A DNA stretch of 9,362 nt from an uncultured Clostridia bacterium (GTDB taxonomy: Bacteria > Bacillota > Clostridia > Oscillospirales > Acutalibacteraceae), in NCBI GenBank assembly GCA_947624755.1, contig CANQLQ010000058.1, forward strand, positions 1 to 9,362. Reading direction: 5' to 3'. Below, piece by piece: positions 1-7,353 of the stretch. Position 1 is the stretch's first letter; each line of letters starts with the position of its first letter. The notes under the pieces were generated by a model. The model had not been told where the DNA came from, made no database searches, and was given only the letters and a program-made list of their open reading frames with translations. Position numbers and translations under genes: made by a program.

Positions 1-329
1 GCTCCTCTGAACGAGCCGTCGCCGCCGATTACAACAACGCCGTCAATGCCTCTTTCTCTGCAGGTACGAATTGCAGCCTGCATACCTTCTTCGGTCTTAA
101 AGCGTTCGCTTCTTGCTGAATAAAGAATCGTTCCGCCGCGGTTTATAATGTCTGAAACTGAACGCAGATTCATTTCATACATATCATTTTCCATAAGACC
201 GTTGTATCCGCGCTTGATACCGTAAACCTTCATTCCGAGTTCACAGCCTGCACGAACAACAGCACGGATTGCCGCATTCATTCCGGGCGAATCTCCGCCG
301 CTTGTTAAAACACCGATAGTCTTGATCAT
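1..329 (-). CDS. pfkA: ATP-dependent 6-phosphofructokinase, N-terminal part (cut by window edge)
   Basis: Phosphorylates fructose 6-phosphate to fructose 1,6-bisphosphate with ATP, the committed step of glycolysis, in the cytoplasm. Only the first 109 codons are present, out of about 320 for the family. Visible are the N-terminal nucleotide-binding loop GGDSPGMN (residues 11-18), the GGT..YSAR stretch (65-73) and the catalytic-loop motif GGDGS (102-106). A glycine at position 105, where pyrophosphate-dependent enzymes usually carry aspartate, indicates the ATP-using class. The ATG at 329 is preceded by GGAGGA about 9 bases upstream, and the protein begins MIKTIGVLTSGGD like well-studied family members, so the start is secure. 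It follows dnaE on the same strand, an order common in Bacillota, and has its own promoter at 467-494. A pyruvate kinase gene often comes next but would lie outside the window. Confidence 0.97.
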   Translation of the reverse strand, partial: MIKTIGVLTSGGDSPGMNAAIRAVVRAGCELGMKVYGIKRGYNGLMENDMYEMNLRSVSDIINRGGTILYSARSERFKTEEGMQAAIRTCRERGIDGVVVIGGDGSFRG

Positions 330-357
330 ATATATATTCCTCCGCTTTAAGTAGTGT

Positions 358-375
358 AAGGTGATTTTGCACCTT
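358..375 (-). other. Small stem-loop in the pfkA leader
   Basis: AAGGTG (358-363) and CACCTT (370-375) form a perfect 6-bp inverted repeat with a 6-base loop, about 20 bases upstream of the pfkA ribosome binding site. On the minus strand it is not followed by a T-run, so it is not a terminator for pfkA. It could be a minor leader structure or chance. Confidence 0.35.
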
Positions 376-431
376 TTATTTTGCAGCTATTGATAATCAT
401 CAGAAGCCTTTATTGATTCATTTAAAAATAC

Positions 432-450
432 TAAGGAATCACCGATTAAT
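432..450. repeat. Solitary copy of the MITE terminal repeat in the pfkA leader
   Basis: The plus-strand sequence TAAGGAATCACCGATTAAT matches 17 of 19 bases of the right terminus (read inward) of the MITE-like element at 7602-7771. It matches its left terminus at 16 of 19. No partner terminus and none of the element's interior are seen within about 100 bases either side, so this is a lone end or relic. The 7-base word TACTAAG occurs on each side (429-435 and 458-464). The site lies inside the predicted pfkA leader, just downstream of the transcription start. Confidence 0.5.
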
Positions 451-466
451 AACGGTTTACTAAGTA

Positions 467-494
467 ATTATACACATTTGTCAAAAAAAGTCAA
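467..494 (-). promoter_or_regulatory. Sigma-A-type promoter of pfkA
   Basis: Reading the minus strand, TTGACT (494-489) is followed by a 16-base spacer and a perfect TATAAT (472-467). Transcription would start near 460, giving a leader of about 131 nt before the pfkA ATG. It lies within 25-50 bases of the dnaE stop, and no terminator is visible after dnaE, so pfkA may also receive read-through from upstream. The spacer is one base shorter than the ideal. Identified by eye, with no start-site data. Confidence 0.75.
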
Positions 495-517
495 TATGCA
501 AATACCCATTAAGTTTT

Positions 518-3500
518 TTATTCTCTCAGTGCAACATTATCTTTACCGAAAATATATTCACATTCAAAAATAAGAGGATCATTCAGCTCGCAAGTTCCCT
601 TTTGGCTGTATTTTGAATTTTCCTCATCATAAATATAAACCGGAAAATCTCCTTCAAATATTGACATAAGAGTCTCAAGCTTATTAAGCCGTTTGTCCTT
701 AGACGAGCCCACTCTTATAAAAATACCTGCTCTGCGTTTTTTGGAAGATGTTTTTTCAGGGATAATATTTTTAGGGTTTGCTTCAATGCTTTCGCAGATA
801 ATTGTCGGATCGCGTTCTTCCCGGAAGCTGGGCCGTCCGTCTATACGGACAATGTTTCCGGTCTGAATAAGGACTGCCTTTTCCGAATATAGTTTTGAAA
901 AAGCAATACATTCTATGGTGCCGGTCATATCTTCAATATCAACAAAGCACATCGTCTGACCGTTTTTGGTCGTTTTTCTTTCGGTTCTTGTAATGAGTCC
1001 GAGGATTTTAACATTACTGTTGTCTTTGTATTTTCCGCTTTCCTGAGAATTAATAAGTTCAATAATTTTATCGGCTTTTATATAGTCGGATACATATTCA
1101 TATTCTTTCATCGGGTGACCCGACAGATACATTCCCGACATTTCCTTTTCAAAGTTTAACAGTTCATTATATGGCATTTCGCTCATCGGCGGAACATCAG
1201 GTTCATTGTTTCCCGCAAATTGAGAGCCTTCGTCAAAAAAACCTATTTGTCCTGCTATATTGCTGTTACGGTCGGTTTCAAGCTGTGACACAATTATCGG
1301 AAGCATATAGAGCATCTGTCTGCGGTTGATTCCCAAGCCGTCAAGCGCACCGCATTTAATAAGACTTTCTACTGCCCTTTTGTTGAAATCTTTTCCGTGG
1401 GTCCTTTTGCAAAAATCATAGAAAGAAACATACTTGCCTCCCGACTGCCTTGCGGCAACGATTGAGCTGATATAACCTCTTCCGAGATTTTTGATTGCAA
1501 GAAGCCCGAAGCGTATATCTGCGTTTGAAACGCTGAAGCCTTCAACGCTTTCATTAACCGAAGGCGCAAGTACATTTATGCCCAGCCGGTTACATTCACC
1601 GATATAAGCCGTAACCTTTGGCGTGTTGTCAAGAACGCTTGTAAGTGTTGCGGCAAGAAGCTCGTGCGGATAGTGACATTTAAGCCATGCCGTCTGATAG
1701 GAGACAAAGGCGTAAGCCGCGGCGTGGGACTTGTTGAAAGCATATTTTGCAAAGTTTGACATCTCGTCAAAAAGCTCATTGGCAACCGCTTGCGAAACTC
1801 CGTTTGCTACCGCGCCGACACATTGAACAACACCGTTTTCATCTTTAAGTCCATAGATAAAGTTATGACGTTCCTTTTCCATAACATCGGTTTTCTTCTT
1901 TGCCATTGCACGGCGGACAAGGTCGGCTCGTCCATAGGAATATCCTGCAACCTTACGGCAAATTTCCATAACCTGTTCCTGATAAACCATGCAGCCATAG
2001 GTAACGGAAAGGATATCTTTGACAAGGTCGCATTTGTAAACCGTCTTTTCGGGGTGGTGCTTGTTTTTGATATAGGTATCAATCGAATCGGCAGGACCCG
2101 GACGGTAAAGTGAAATTATTGCAATAAGATCTTCTATGCTATGAGGTTTCAGCCGCATAAGAACATTTCGCATTCCCGTCGATTCATATTGAAAAACTCC
2201 GTCCGTTTTGCCTTCGGAAAGCATTGCAAAGGTCTCTTTATCGGTTTTGTCAATATCGTCAAGCGAAAAATCCGGATTTTTCTTTCTTATCATTTTTACT
2301 GTATCGTCAATAACCGTCAGCGTGCGAAGACCCAGAAAATCCATTTTCAAAAGTCCAAGCTGTTCAAGCGTTGTCATTGTGTACTGGGTTACGACGCTTT
2401 CATCGTTTACGGCAAGCGGAACATAGGACGAAACCTCATCTCTTGTTATAACAACGCCTGCGGCATGAGTTGAAGCGTGTCTGGGCATACCCTCTACTCT
2501 TTTCGCCATATCAATCAGCCGCTTTACGTCGTTATTATGGTCATAAAGGCTCTGAAGCTCGGCCGATGAAGCAAGGGCTTTTTCTATTGTTATATGAAGC
2601 TCGTTCGGTATTTTTTTGGCTATGCTGTCCGTTACCTGATAGGAAATTCCCATAACGCGTCCCACATCACGAATGGCCGCTTTTGCCGCAAGAGTTCCAA
2701 AGGTTACTATTTGAGCAACGTGATCCGAGCCGTATTTTTCGATTACATAATCAATGACCTTCTGACGGTTGACATAACAGAAGTCAATGTCAAAGTCGGG
2801 CATACTTACCCGTTCGGGATTGAGGAATCGTTCAAAAAGAAGATTATACTTAAGAGGATCAATGCCCGTTATACCGATGCAGTACGCGGCAAGACTTCCC
2901 GCACCCGAACCGCGTCCCGGACCTACGGGAATATTTTTTTGCTTGGCATATCTTATAAAATCGTGGACAATGAGAAAATAATCGACATAGCCCATTCGGT
3001 TAATTACATCAAGCTCATAATTTAGCCGGTCAACGTAATTTTGCGGCGGATTGCCGCCAAATTTTTGGCAAAGCCCATAAAAGCATTGATTTTTGAAATA
3101 CTCAAAATGATCCATATTGTTCGGCACTTCAAAATGGGGCAGAACCGTTTTGCCAAATTCAAATTCAACATTGCATTTGTCGGCTATTATCTGCGTGTTT
3201 TCGACCGCTTGAGGGATATTTGGAAAAAGAGAGAGCATTTCCTCTTCGCTTTTCAAATAAAATTCGCTTGTGCCAAATTCAAGTCCCGTATCTTCACCGA
3301 GGGTATGGTTAGTGCCGATACAGATAAGCACCTGCTGAACCTCTGAATCCTCTTTTTTTACATAATGCGCGTCGTTTGTTGCAGCGAGAGGTATGTCCGT
3401 TTCTTTTGAAAGCTTTATAAGGTCGGACAATATATCAAGTTCTTCACGAAGACCGTGATTTTGCACCTCAATATAATAATCCTCCCCGAAAATACTTTTG

Positions 3501-3982
3501 TACCAAAGGGCGGTTTCTTTCGCTTTTTCATAATCGCCTCTAAGAAGCGCCTGCGGTATTTCACCTGCAAGGCAAGCCGAAAGAGCAACTATTCCCTCGT
3601 GATGTTTTTCAAGCAGCTCTCTGTCAATTCTCGGTTTTGTATAAAAGCCTTCAGTCCAAGACTTGCTCACCATTGAAATAAGATTGTGATAGCCTTCATT
3701 GTTTTTGCAAAGAAGAATAAGATGATATCTTTCGTTATCAATTCCGTGAACCTTGTTTAGTCTTGAACGCGCGGCAACATAACATTCACAGCCGATTATG
3801 GGTTTTATTCCCGCTTCTTTCGCCGCCTTATAAAAATCAACGGCGCCGTACATAACTCCGTGATCCGTTATTGCAAGAGCGTTTTGTCCGAGGTCTTTTG
3901 CGGCATTTACAACTTCGTTTATTCTGCACGCGCCGTCAAGAAGACTGTATTCGGTATGGACGTGTAAATGTGTAAATCCCAC
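518..3982 (-). CDS. dnaE: DNA polymerase III alpha subunit (DnaE1 type) with intact PHP domain
   Basis: Replicative DNA polymerase of the C family, acting at the fork with the sliding clamp. In Bacillota it usually works beside PolC. The frame opens to a GTG at 3991 (1157 codons; numbering below starts there). Domains: PHP (about 4-210), palm and fingers (about 320-560 and onward), helix-hairpin-helix region (about 820-895), clamp-binding motif Q915-I-G-F-F919, OB-fold (about 993-1067) and a short C-terminal domain. Polymerase aspartates are D401 and D403 in PDFDIDF, plus D551 in KMDFLG. The nine PHP metal-ligand positions all look conserved: H10, H12, D19, H44, E69, H90, C140, D207, H209. 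I prefer the GTG at 3982 (1154 aa), because AAAGGAG (3991-3997) lies 8 bases before it and overlaps the 3991 start. It follows rqcH by 13 bases. Length and domain order match E. coli-like DnaE rather than PolC. Confidence 0.97.
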   Translation of the reverse strand: MGFTHLHVHTEYSLLDGACRINEVVNAAKDLGQNALAITDHGVMYGAVDFYKAAKEAGIKPIIGCECYVAARSRLNKVHGIDNERYHLILLCKNNEGYHNLISMVSKSWTEGFYTKPRIDRELLEKHHEGIVALSACLAGEIPQALLRGDYEKAKETALWYKSIFGEDYYIEVQNHGLREELDILSDLIKLSKETDIPLAATNDAHYVKKEDSEVQQVLICIGTNHTLGEDTGLEFGTSEFYLKSEEEMLSLFPNIPQAVENTQIIADKCNVEFEFGKTVLPHFEVPNNMDHFEYFKNQCFYGLCQKFGGNPPQNYVDRLNYELDVINRMGYVDYFLIVHDFIRYAKQKNIPVGPGRGSGAGSLAAYCIGITGIDPLKYNLLFERFLNPERVSMPDFDIDFCYVNRQKVIDYVIEKYGSDHVAQIVTFGTLAAKAAIRDVGRVMGISYQVTDSIAKKIPNELHITIEKALASSAELQSLYDHNNDVKRLIDMAKRVEGMPRHASTHAAGVVITRDEVSSYVPLAVNDESVVTQYTMTTLEQLGLLKMDFLGLRTLTVIDDTVKMIRKKNPDFSLDDIDKTDKETFAMLSEGKTDGVFQYESTGMRNVLMRLKPHSIEDLIAIISLYRPGPADSIDTYIKNKHHPEKTVYKCDLVKDILSVTYGCMVYQEQVMEICRKVAGYSYGRADLVRRAMAKKKTDVMEKERHNFIYGLKDENGVVQCVGAVANGVSQAVANELFDEMSNFAKYAFNKSHAAAYAFVSYQTAWLKCHYPHELLAATLTSVLDNTPKVTAYIGECNRLGINVLAPSVNESVEGFSVSNADIRFGLLAIKNLGRGYISSIVAARQSGGKYVSFYDFCKRTHGKDFNKRAVESLIKCGALDGLGINRRQMLYMLPIIVSQLETDRNSNIAGQIGFFDEGSQFAGNNEPDVPPMSEMPYNELLNFEKEMSGMYLSGHPMKEYEYVSDYIKADKIIELINSQESGKYKDNSNVKILGLITRTERKTTKNGQTMCFVDIEDMTGTIECIAFSKLYSEKAVLIQTGNIVRIDGRPSFREERDPTIICESIEANPKNIIPEKTSSKKRRAGIFIRVGSSKDKRLNKLETLMSIFEGDFPVYIYDEENSKYSQKGTCELNDPLIFECEYIFGKDNVALRE

Positions 3983-3990
3983 TTCGGTCA

Positions 3991-3997
3991 CTCCTTT
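3991..3997 (-). promoter_or_regulatory. Ribosome binding site that decides the dnaE start
   Basis: AAAGGAG on the minus strand, whose last base is also the first base of the upstream in-frame GTG (3991). That GTG therefore cannot use it, whereas the second GTG (3982) has the ideal 8-base spacing. The site overlaps the rqcH stop codon (3996-3998), so translation of the two genes is probably coupled. Confidence 0.75.
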
Positions 3998-5750
3998 ATT
4001 TTTTTATTCTCAGCCTTTCCACAAGCTCGCTGTCGGGCTTTGCAATTATTGTAAAATATTCGTGATAGATAACTTTTCCGGGCTTTGCTCCTACAGGCTT
4101 TTTTAAATTTCTTACTTTTGTGTAATCAACCGCAACAAGCGAAGACTGTCTTGCCTTGCTGTAAAAGGCCGCAATTGCCGCCGCCTGCTCAATTGAATTG
4201 TCGGAAACTTCACCGCCCCGGCTTTCAATTATGACGTGCGATCCGGGAAAGCCCTGAGTGTGAAGCCACATATCGTTATTGTTCGCGGTTTTCATTGAAA
4301 GCTTGTCGTTTTGAATATTGTTGCGTCCGACAAGTATGCGGTATCCGTCATCGGACAAAAACTCAATCGGCGCAAGCTCTTTCGGCGGCTTTTGCTTTTT
4401 TCCGCTTTTATTTTTTATATAGCCTATACCGCAAAGCTCCTGCCTGATTGCCGAAAGCTCGCTGTCGGTATCAGCCCTTGAAATTTCGTCAAGAACGGAT
4501 TCAAGATAAACTATTTCATTTTCGCCTTCACCTATAAACTTTTTAAGCATAACCTGCGCCGTTTTGGCTTTGCGGTAGTCTTTATAGTATTTGTTTGCGT
4601 TTTCCGTTGGGGTAAGCGCAGGGTCGGCAGGTATTCTTTCGGTTTTCATTTCTTCATAATAATTCGGCACTTCATAAATTGCCGCACCTTTTGAAAGAGC
4701 ATGAATATTAGCCGTGATAAGTTCGCCGTACAGTCTTAGCTTTTCTTTTTCCCCGCATTTTCTAAGTTCTTCTTTTTGAAGATTAAGCTTGCGTGACGTT
4801 CGTTCAATTAGATTATTTATAAGCTTTATAAGCTCATGGCCGCGGTGATTAATACGATTAATTCTGTCGCGTTCAAAATAAAAATCATCAACAAGTATTG
4901 ACGGGCTGTCATATCTCTTTGTAACCATAGCCCCGCCATATTGAGTAACATCAAGAAAAGCAAGGTCTTTCGGTCTGTTATCAGGTGTCAATACCATACA
5001 TAAATCATTTGAAGAATGAAGATTTTCCTTTATTTCTTTTAGTACCGAGGTAAGCTTTTCAAGCCGATCTTTCGTAAGAAGCCTTACAAATTCATCATCA
5101 CCTGTACAGCGAAAAGCGAGCTCCCTTGAAATAATCGGTGAAATTCCTTCAATAACCGACATAAGAGTCGAGGAAAGCATTTTATCCTTATATGACAAGA
5201 CCGAGTCTGTGATTGTTTGTATGTCGGTCGTTTCAAGGCAGAGTTTGTTTTGCATTGGCGGAAGCTTATATTCAAGCCCCGGCAAAATTTGCCTTACGCC
5301 GGAGGTCGTAATATCTACTCTTTTTGCGCTGTCAAGAATTTTTCCTTCCTGTGAAATAAGAATAAGATTGCTGTACTTACTCATAATTTCAACACAAAGA
5401 CTTAACTTTGTCTTGTCGCCGATTTCGTTTGCCGCAAGAAAATCAACGAAAAGAATCCTGTCAAGGTTATGCTGTCTGATGTCGGTTATAAGCGCTCCGG
5501 TAAGATGCTTGCGAAGAAGCATACAGAACATCGGCGGAACAGGCGGATTGTCAATTGAATGAGAGGTGAAATGTATTCTCGGACTGTCCGCTCTGACGCA
5601 GATGAGAAGCTTATAATTTCCTTGTTTACCTCTTAGGTTTAAAATAACTTCATCTCTTGTCGGCTGATTTACCTTGTCAACACGAAGTCCGACAGCGTTT
5701 TTTTTAAGCTCATCTTTGATTTTTGATATAAATATACCGTCTAAAGCCAT
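3996..5750 (-). CDS. rqcH: RqcH / Rqc2 / NEMF-family ribosome quality control factor (NFACT protein)
   Basis: Binds peptidyl-tRNA-obstructed 50S subunits and, in the characterised B. subtilis protein, recruits tRNA-Ala to add C-terminal alanine tails that mark stalled chains for proteolysis. Older annotations call it fibronectin-binding protein FbpA. Predicted length is 584 aa, typical of the family. Order: NFACT-N domain (about 1-175), helix-hairpin-helix region, long coiled-coil middle (about 285-436), and NFACT-R domain (about 445-560) with D493-M-W-L-H497, the PGSHVII stretch and the YTKVRNLKKPVGAKPG segment. The D97-R98 pair needed for tRNA recruitment is present. With the ATG at 5750 it falls at exactly the B. 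subtilis numbering, which supports this start over the in-frame TTG at 5762. The ribosome binding site is unusual (see 5751-5787). The gene lies 44 bases after nif3 and 13 before dnaE. Confidence 0.95.
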   Translation of the reverse strand: MALDGIFISKIKDELKKNAVGLRVDKVNQPTRDEVILNLRGKQGNYKLLICVRADSPRIHFTSHSIDNPPVPPMFCMLLRKHLTGALITDIRQHNLDRILFVDFLAANEIGDKTKLSLCVEIMSKYSNLILISQEGKILDSAKRVDITTSGVRQILPGLEYKLPPMQNKLCLETTDIQTITDSVLSYKDKMLSSTLMSVIEGISPIISRELAFRCTGDDEFVRLLTKDRLEKLTSVLKEIKENLHSSNDLCMVLTPDNRPKDLAFLDVTQYGGAMVTKRYDSPSILVDDFYFERDRINRINHRGHELIKLINNLIERTSRKLNLQKEELRKCGEKEKLRLYGELITANIHALSKGAAIYEVPNYYEEMKTERIPADPALTPTENANKYYKDYRKAKTAQVMLKKFIGEGENEIVYLESVLDEISRADTDSELSAIRQELCGIGYIKNKSGKKQKPPKELAPIEFLSDDGYRILVGRNNIQNDKLSMKTANNNDMWLHTQGFPGSHVIIESRGGEVSDNSIEQAAAIAAFYSKARQSSLVAVDYTKVRNLKKPVGAKPGKVIYHEYFTIIAKPDSELVERLRIKK

Positions 5751-5787
5751 ATAGATATGCAAATCTGTTTTCGATTTGCTTCCCCTT
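5751..5787 (-). promoter_or_regulatory. Split ribosome binding site of rqcH with a hairpin in the spacer
   Basis: On the minus strand the Shine-Dalgarno candidate AAGGGGA (5787-5781) lies about 31 bases before the ATG at 5750, too far for normal initiation. Between them GCAAATC (5779-5773), a 7-base loop and GATTTGC (5765-5759) form a perfect 7-bp hairpin. If it folds, the unpaired distance from the SD to the ATG drops to about 9-10 bases, a normal spacing. The alternative TTG start at 5762 would be buried in the stem. Confidence 0.55.
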
Positions 5788-5794
5788 TTTATTT

Positions 5795-6559
5795 TCAGCC
5801 GATAAATCTTATCGGGTTGGTTTGCTCAAGAACTTTAAATTCTATTTTGCCGAATTTTTTCTCAAGCTTGTTTTTAAGCGCGTCCATCGCAGGATATTCC
5901 GTTTCAAAATGACCTGCCGCAACAACGGTTATTCCCTTTTCTTTTGCAAAAAGCATTTCGTGATACTTTATCTCTCCCGTAACAAAGGCATCGGCGCCGT
6001 CACGAATAACATCACAAATAAAATCCATTCCTGCGCCGCCGCAAACAGAGACGGTGTTTATTTTGTTTTCGGCATCGACCAGCCTTACGGTCGTTCCGAG
6101 TTTTTCCGAAACAAATTTTGCAAATTCCGAGGGTGTATATTCTTTTTTTGTCTTGCCGATTCTTGCCATAGGAAGAACACATTCTTCGCTTTCAACTTTT
6201 TTTACATCGGAAAGTTCAAGAATTTCTGAAAGCACATCGTTTACACCGCCGTTTGCACAGTCAAAGCAGGTATGGGCGGAAATTACGGAAATGCCGCTTA
6301 TTGCCGTTTTATAAATTATGTCATCGCTCAAAAAGCTTTTCTGCGCGGAAAAAATCGCAGGATGATGGGTGATAATAAGATTTGCGCCGAAGCTCTTTGC
6401 GTTTTCAAGAGTTTCCCCCGTAAGGTCAAGACAAAGGCCGACCTTTTTTACAATTAAGTCTTTGTCGCCTGCAAGAAGACCGCAATTATCCCAACTGCAC
6501 TGTGTATTATACGGCGCAATTTCGTTTATATAGTCTGAAATATCTTTTATTGTTGTCAT
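5795..6559 (-). CDS. Nif3-family dinuclear metal-centre protein (DUF34, YqfO/YbgI type)
   Basis: Family members form ring-shaped hexamers with a two-metal site. They are often labelled 'GTP cyclohydrolase 1 type 2', but the physiological reaction is unsettled. Metal-ligand candidates are all visible: H65-H66 in ITHHP, D99 in AHTCFDCANGGVND, and H217 with E221 in AAGHFETE. At 254 aa it is the short form, like E. coli YbgI, and lacks the PII-like insertion of the roughly 370-residue B. subtilis YqfO. I start it at the ATG at 6559, which has GAGG about 10 bases upstream. An in-frame GTG at 6574 would overlap the trmK stop by 4 bases but has no ribosome binding site. It directly follows trmK, the same pairing as yqfN-yqfO in B. 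subtilis, which suggests a conserved but unexplained link with tRNA modification. Confidence 0.92.
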   Translation of the reverse strand: MTTIKDISDYINEIAPYNTQCSWDNCGLLAGDKDLIVKKVGLCLDLTGETLENAKSFGANLIITHHPAIFSAQKSFLSDDIIYKTAISGISVISAHTCFDCANGGVNDVLSEILELSDVKKVESEECVLPMARIGKTKKEYTPSEFAKFVSEKLGTTVRLVDAENKINTVSVCGGAGMDFICDVIRDGADAFVTGEIKYHEMLFAKEKGITVVAAGHFETEYPAMDALKNKLEKKFGKIEFKVLEQTNPIRFIG

Positions 6560-6570
6560 TGTTATTAACC

Positions 6571-7278
6571 TCACATTTTGGCGGTTACTCCTAAATTTGT
6601 ATTTCTCTCAAAGTCTTTGATCACTTCCGAGAGATATTCGCATTCTTTTAATTCAAGCGAGTTTTCTTTGAGCGCATTATATCTTTTTTTCAATCGGTTA
6701 AGCTGTCCTTTGAGATACTCTTTTGAAAATTCATCTTCGTTGTCTTTAAGCTTACCGTAATATATGTAGCCTTTTTCATATATCTGAACTTTTCCGCTGT
6801 ATACTGCGCGAATAACACAATAATAGTGTCCTTGGCTAAAGCAGCCCTTTTCTTCTTTGATTTCAAAACCGTTTTCAATGAAATATTCTCTTGCCTTTTC
6901 GCAATGTGTCATCGGCTGAGCAATAATTTCAATATTATCTTTTTTTATCCATTGCTTTTTTGAAAGAATATCGGAGATAAGTATTCCGCCCATTCCGGCA
7001 AGGATAATTGTATCTCCGTCGTTTTCGGGTATGTTTTCAAGTCCGTCGGAAAGAACCGCACTTATTTTATCTTCAAGGCCGCAAAGTTTAATTGTATTGA
7101 CTGCGCTTTGAAGCGGCATAGGACGCACATCGCCGGCAATTGCCTTTTTTGCAATCTTGTTCTGAACCAGCCAGCAGGGAAGATAACCATGGTCGGTTCC
7201 GATATCAATTACGGACGAACCTTTCCTTACCATTGAAGCTGCGGTCATAAGACGTGAATCGAGTTTTATTGATGTCAT
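6571..7278 (-). CDS. trmK: tRNA (adenine22-N1)-methyltransferase TrmK
   Basis: S-adenosylmethionine-dependent enzyme that methylates N1 of adenine 22 in the D-loop of tRNAs (B. subtilis YqfN/TrmK). At 235 aa it matches the roughly 238-residue B. subtilis enzyme. The Rossmann-type SAM-binding motif V23-I-D-I-G-T-D-H-G-Y-L-P34 opens the catalytic domain, an acidic D50 follows the second strand, and I-L-A-G-M-G-G (92-98) is the family's substrate-side motif. The C-terminal part (about 160-230) is lysine/glutamate-rich and probably the helical coiled-coil domain seen in TrmK structures. The start at 7278 has GAAGGA 8 bases upstream. Its stop is 11 bases before the nif3 start. A terminator-like hairpin lies just upstream (7294-7331), so expression may depend on read-through. 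Confidence 0.93.
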   Translation of the reverse strand: MTSIKLDSRLMTAASMVRKGSSVIDIGTDHGYLPCWLVQNKIAKKAIAGDVRPMPLQSAVNTIKLCGLEDKISAVLSDGLENIPENDGDTIILAGMGGILISDILSKKQWIKKDNIEIIAQPMTHCEKAREYFIENGFEIKEEKGCFSQGHYYCVIRAVYSGKVQIYEKGYIYYGKLKDNEDEFSKEYLKGQLNRLKKRYNALKENSLELKECEYLSEVIKDFERNTNLGVTAKM

Positions 7279-7293
7279 ATAGTAAATCCTTCA

Positions 7294-7331
7294 TAAACAC
7301 AAAAACAAGCCACCATCATCGAAGGCGGCTT
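7294..7331 (-). terminator. Terminator-like hairpin between the DUF1858 gene and trmK
   Basis: On the minus strand AAGCCGCC (7331-7324), a 9-base loop and GGTGGCTT (7314-7307) pair over 8 bp with one G-U, followed by GTTTTTGTGTTT. It has the shape of an intrinsic terminator but an interrupted T-run, so partial termination is plausible. It ends about 15 bases before the trmK start, leaving no room for a promoter downstream of it. Confidence 0.7.
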
Positions 7332-7353
7332 TACGGTTACAAAAGCGGGATCG

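Noticed and set aside
358..385. Plus-strand intrinsic terminator formed by the AAGGTG/CACCTT hairpin and following T-rich bases
   Set aside because: No plus-strand gene ends there, the stem is only 6 bp and the T-run is broken.
495..517. Terminator after dnaE
   Set aside because: There is no inverted repeat before the T-run, and the space is occupied by the pfkA promoter.
2594..3025. Open frame of 143 codons on the plus strand, and similar plus-strand frames at 1790-2113, 2141-2473 and 3041-3346
   Set aside because: They lie wholly antisense within dnaE, have no recognisable domain and no convincing ribosome binding site, and their translations read as shadows of the polymerase.
3989..3991. 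GTG at 3991 as the dnaE start
   Set aside because: It overlaps the only ribosome binding site. The GTG at 3982 has correct spacing. The longer frame remains formally possible.
5822..6229. Open frame of 135 codons on the plus strand antisense to nif3
   Set aside because: It is a shadow of a well-supported gene with all metal ligands in frame. The translation is Phe/Lys-rich with no domain.
6572..6574. GTG start for nif3 overlapping the trmK stop (GTGA)
   Set aside because: There is no ribosome binding site ahead of it, whereas the ATG at 6559 has GAGG at a normal distance and gives the usual family N-terminus.
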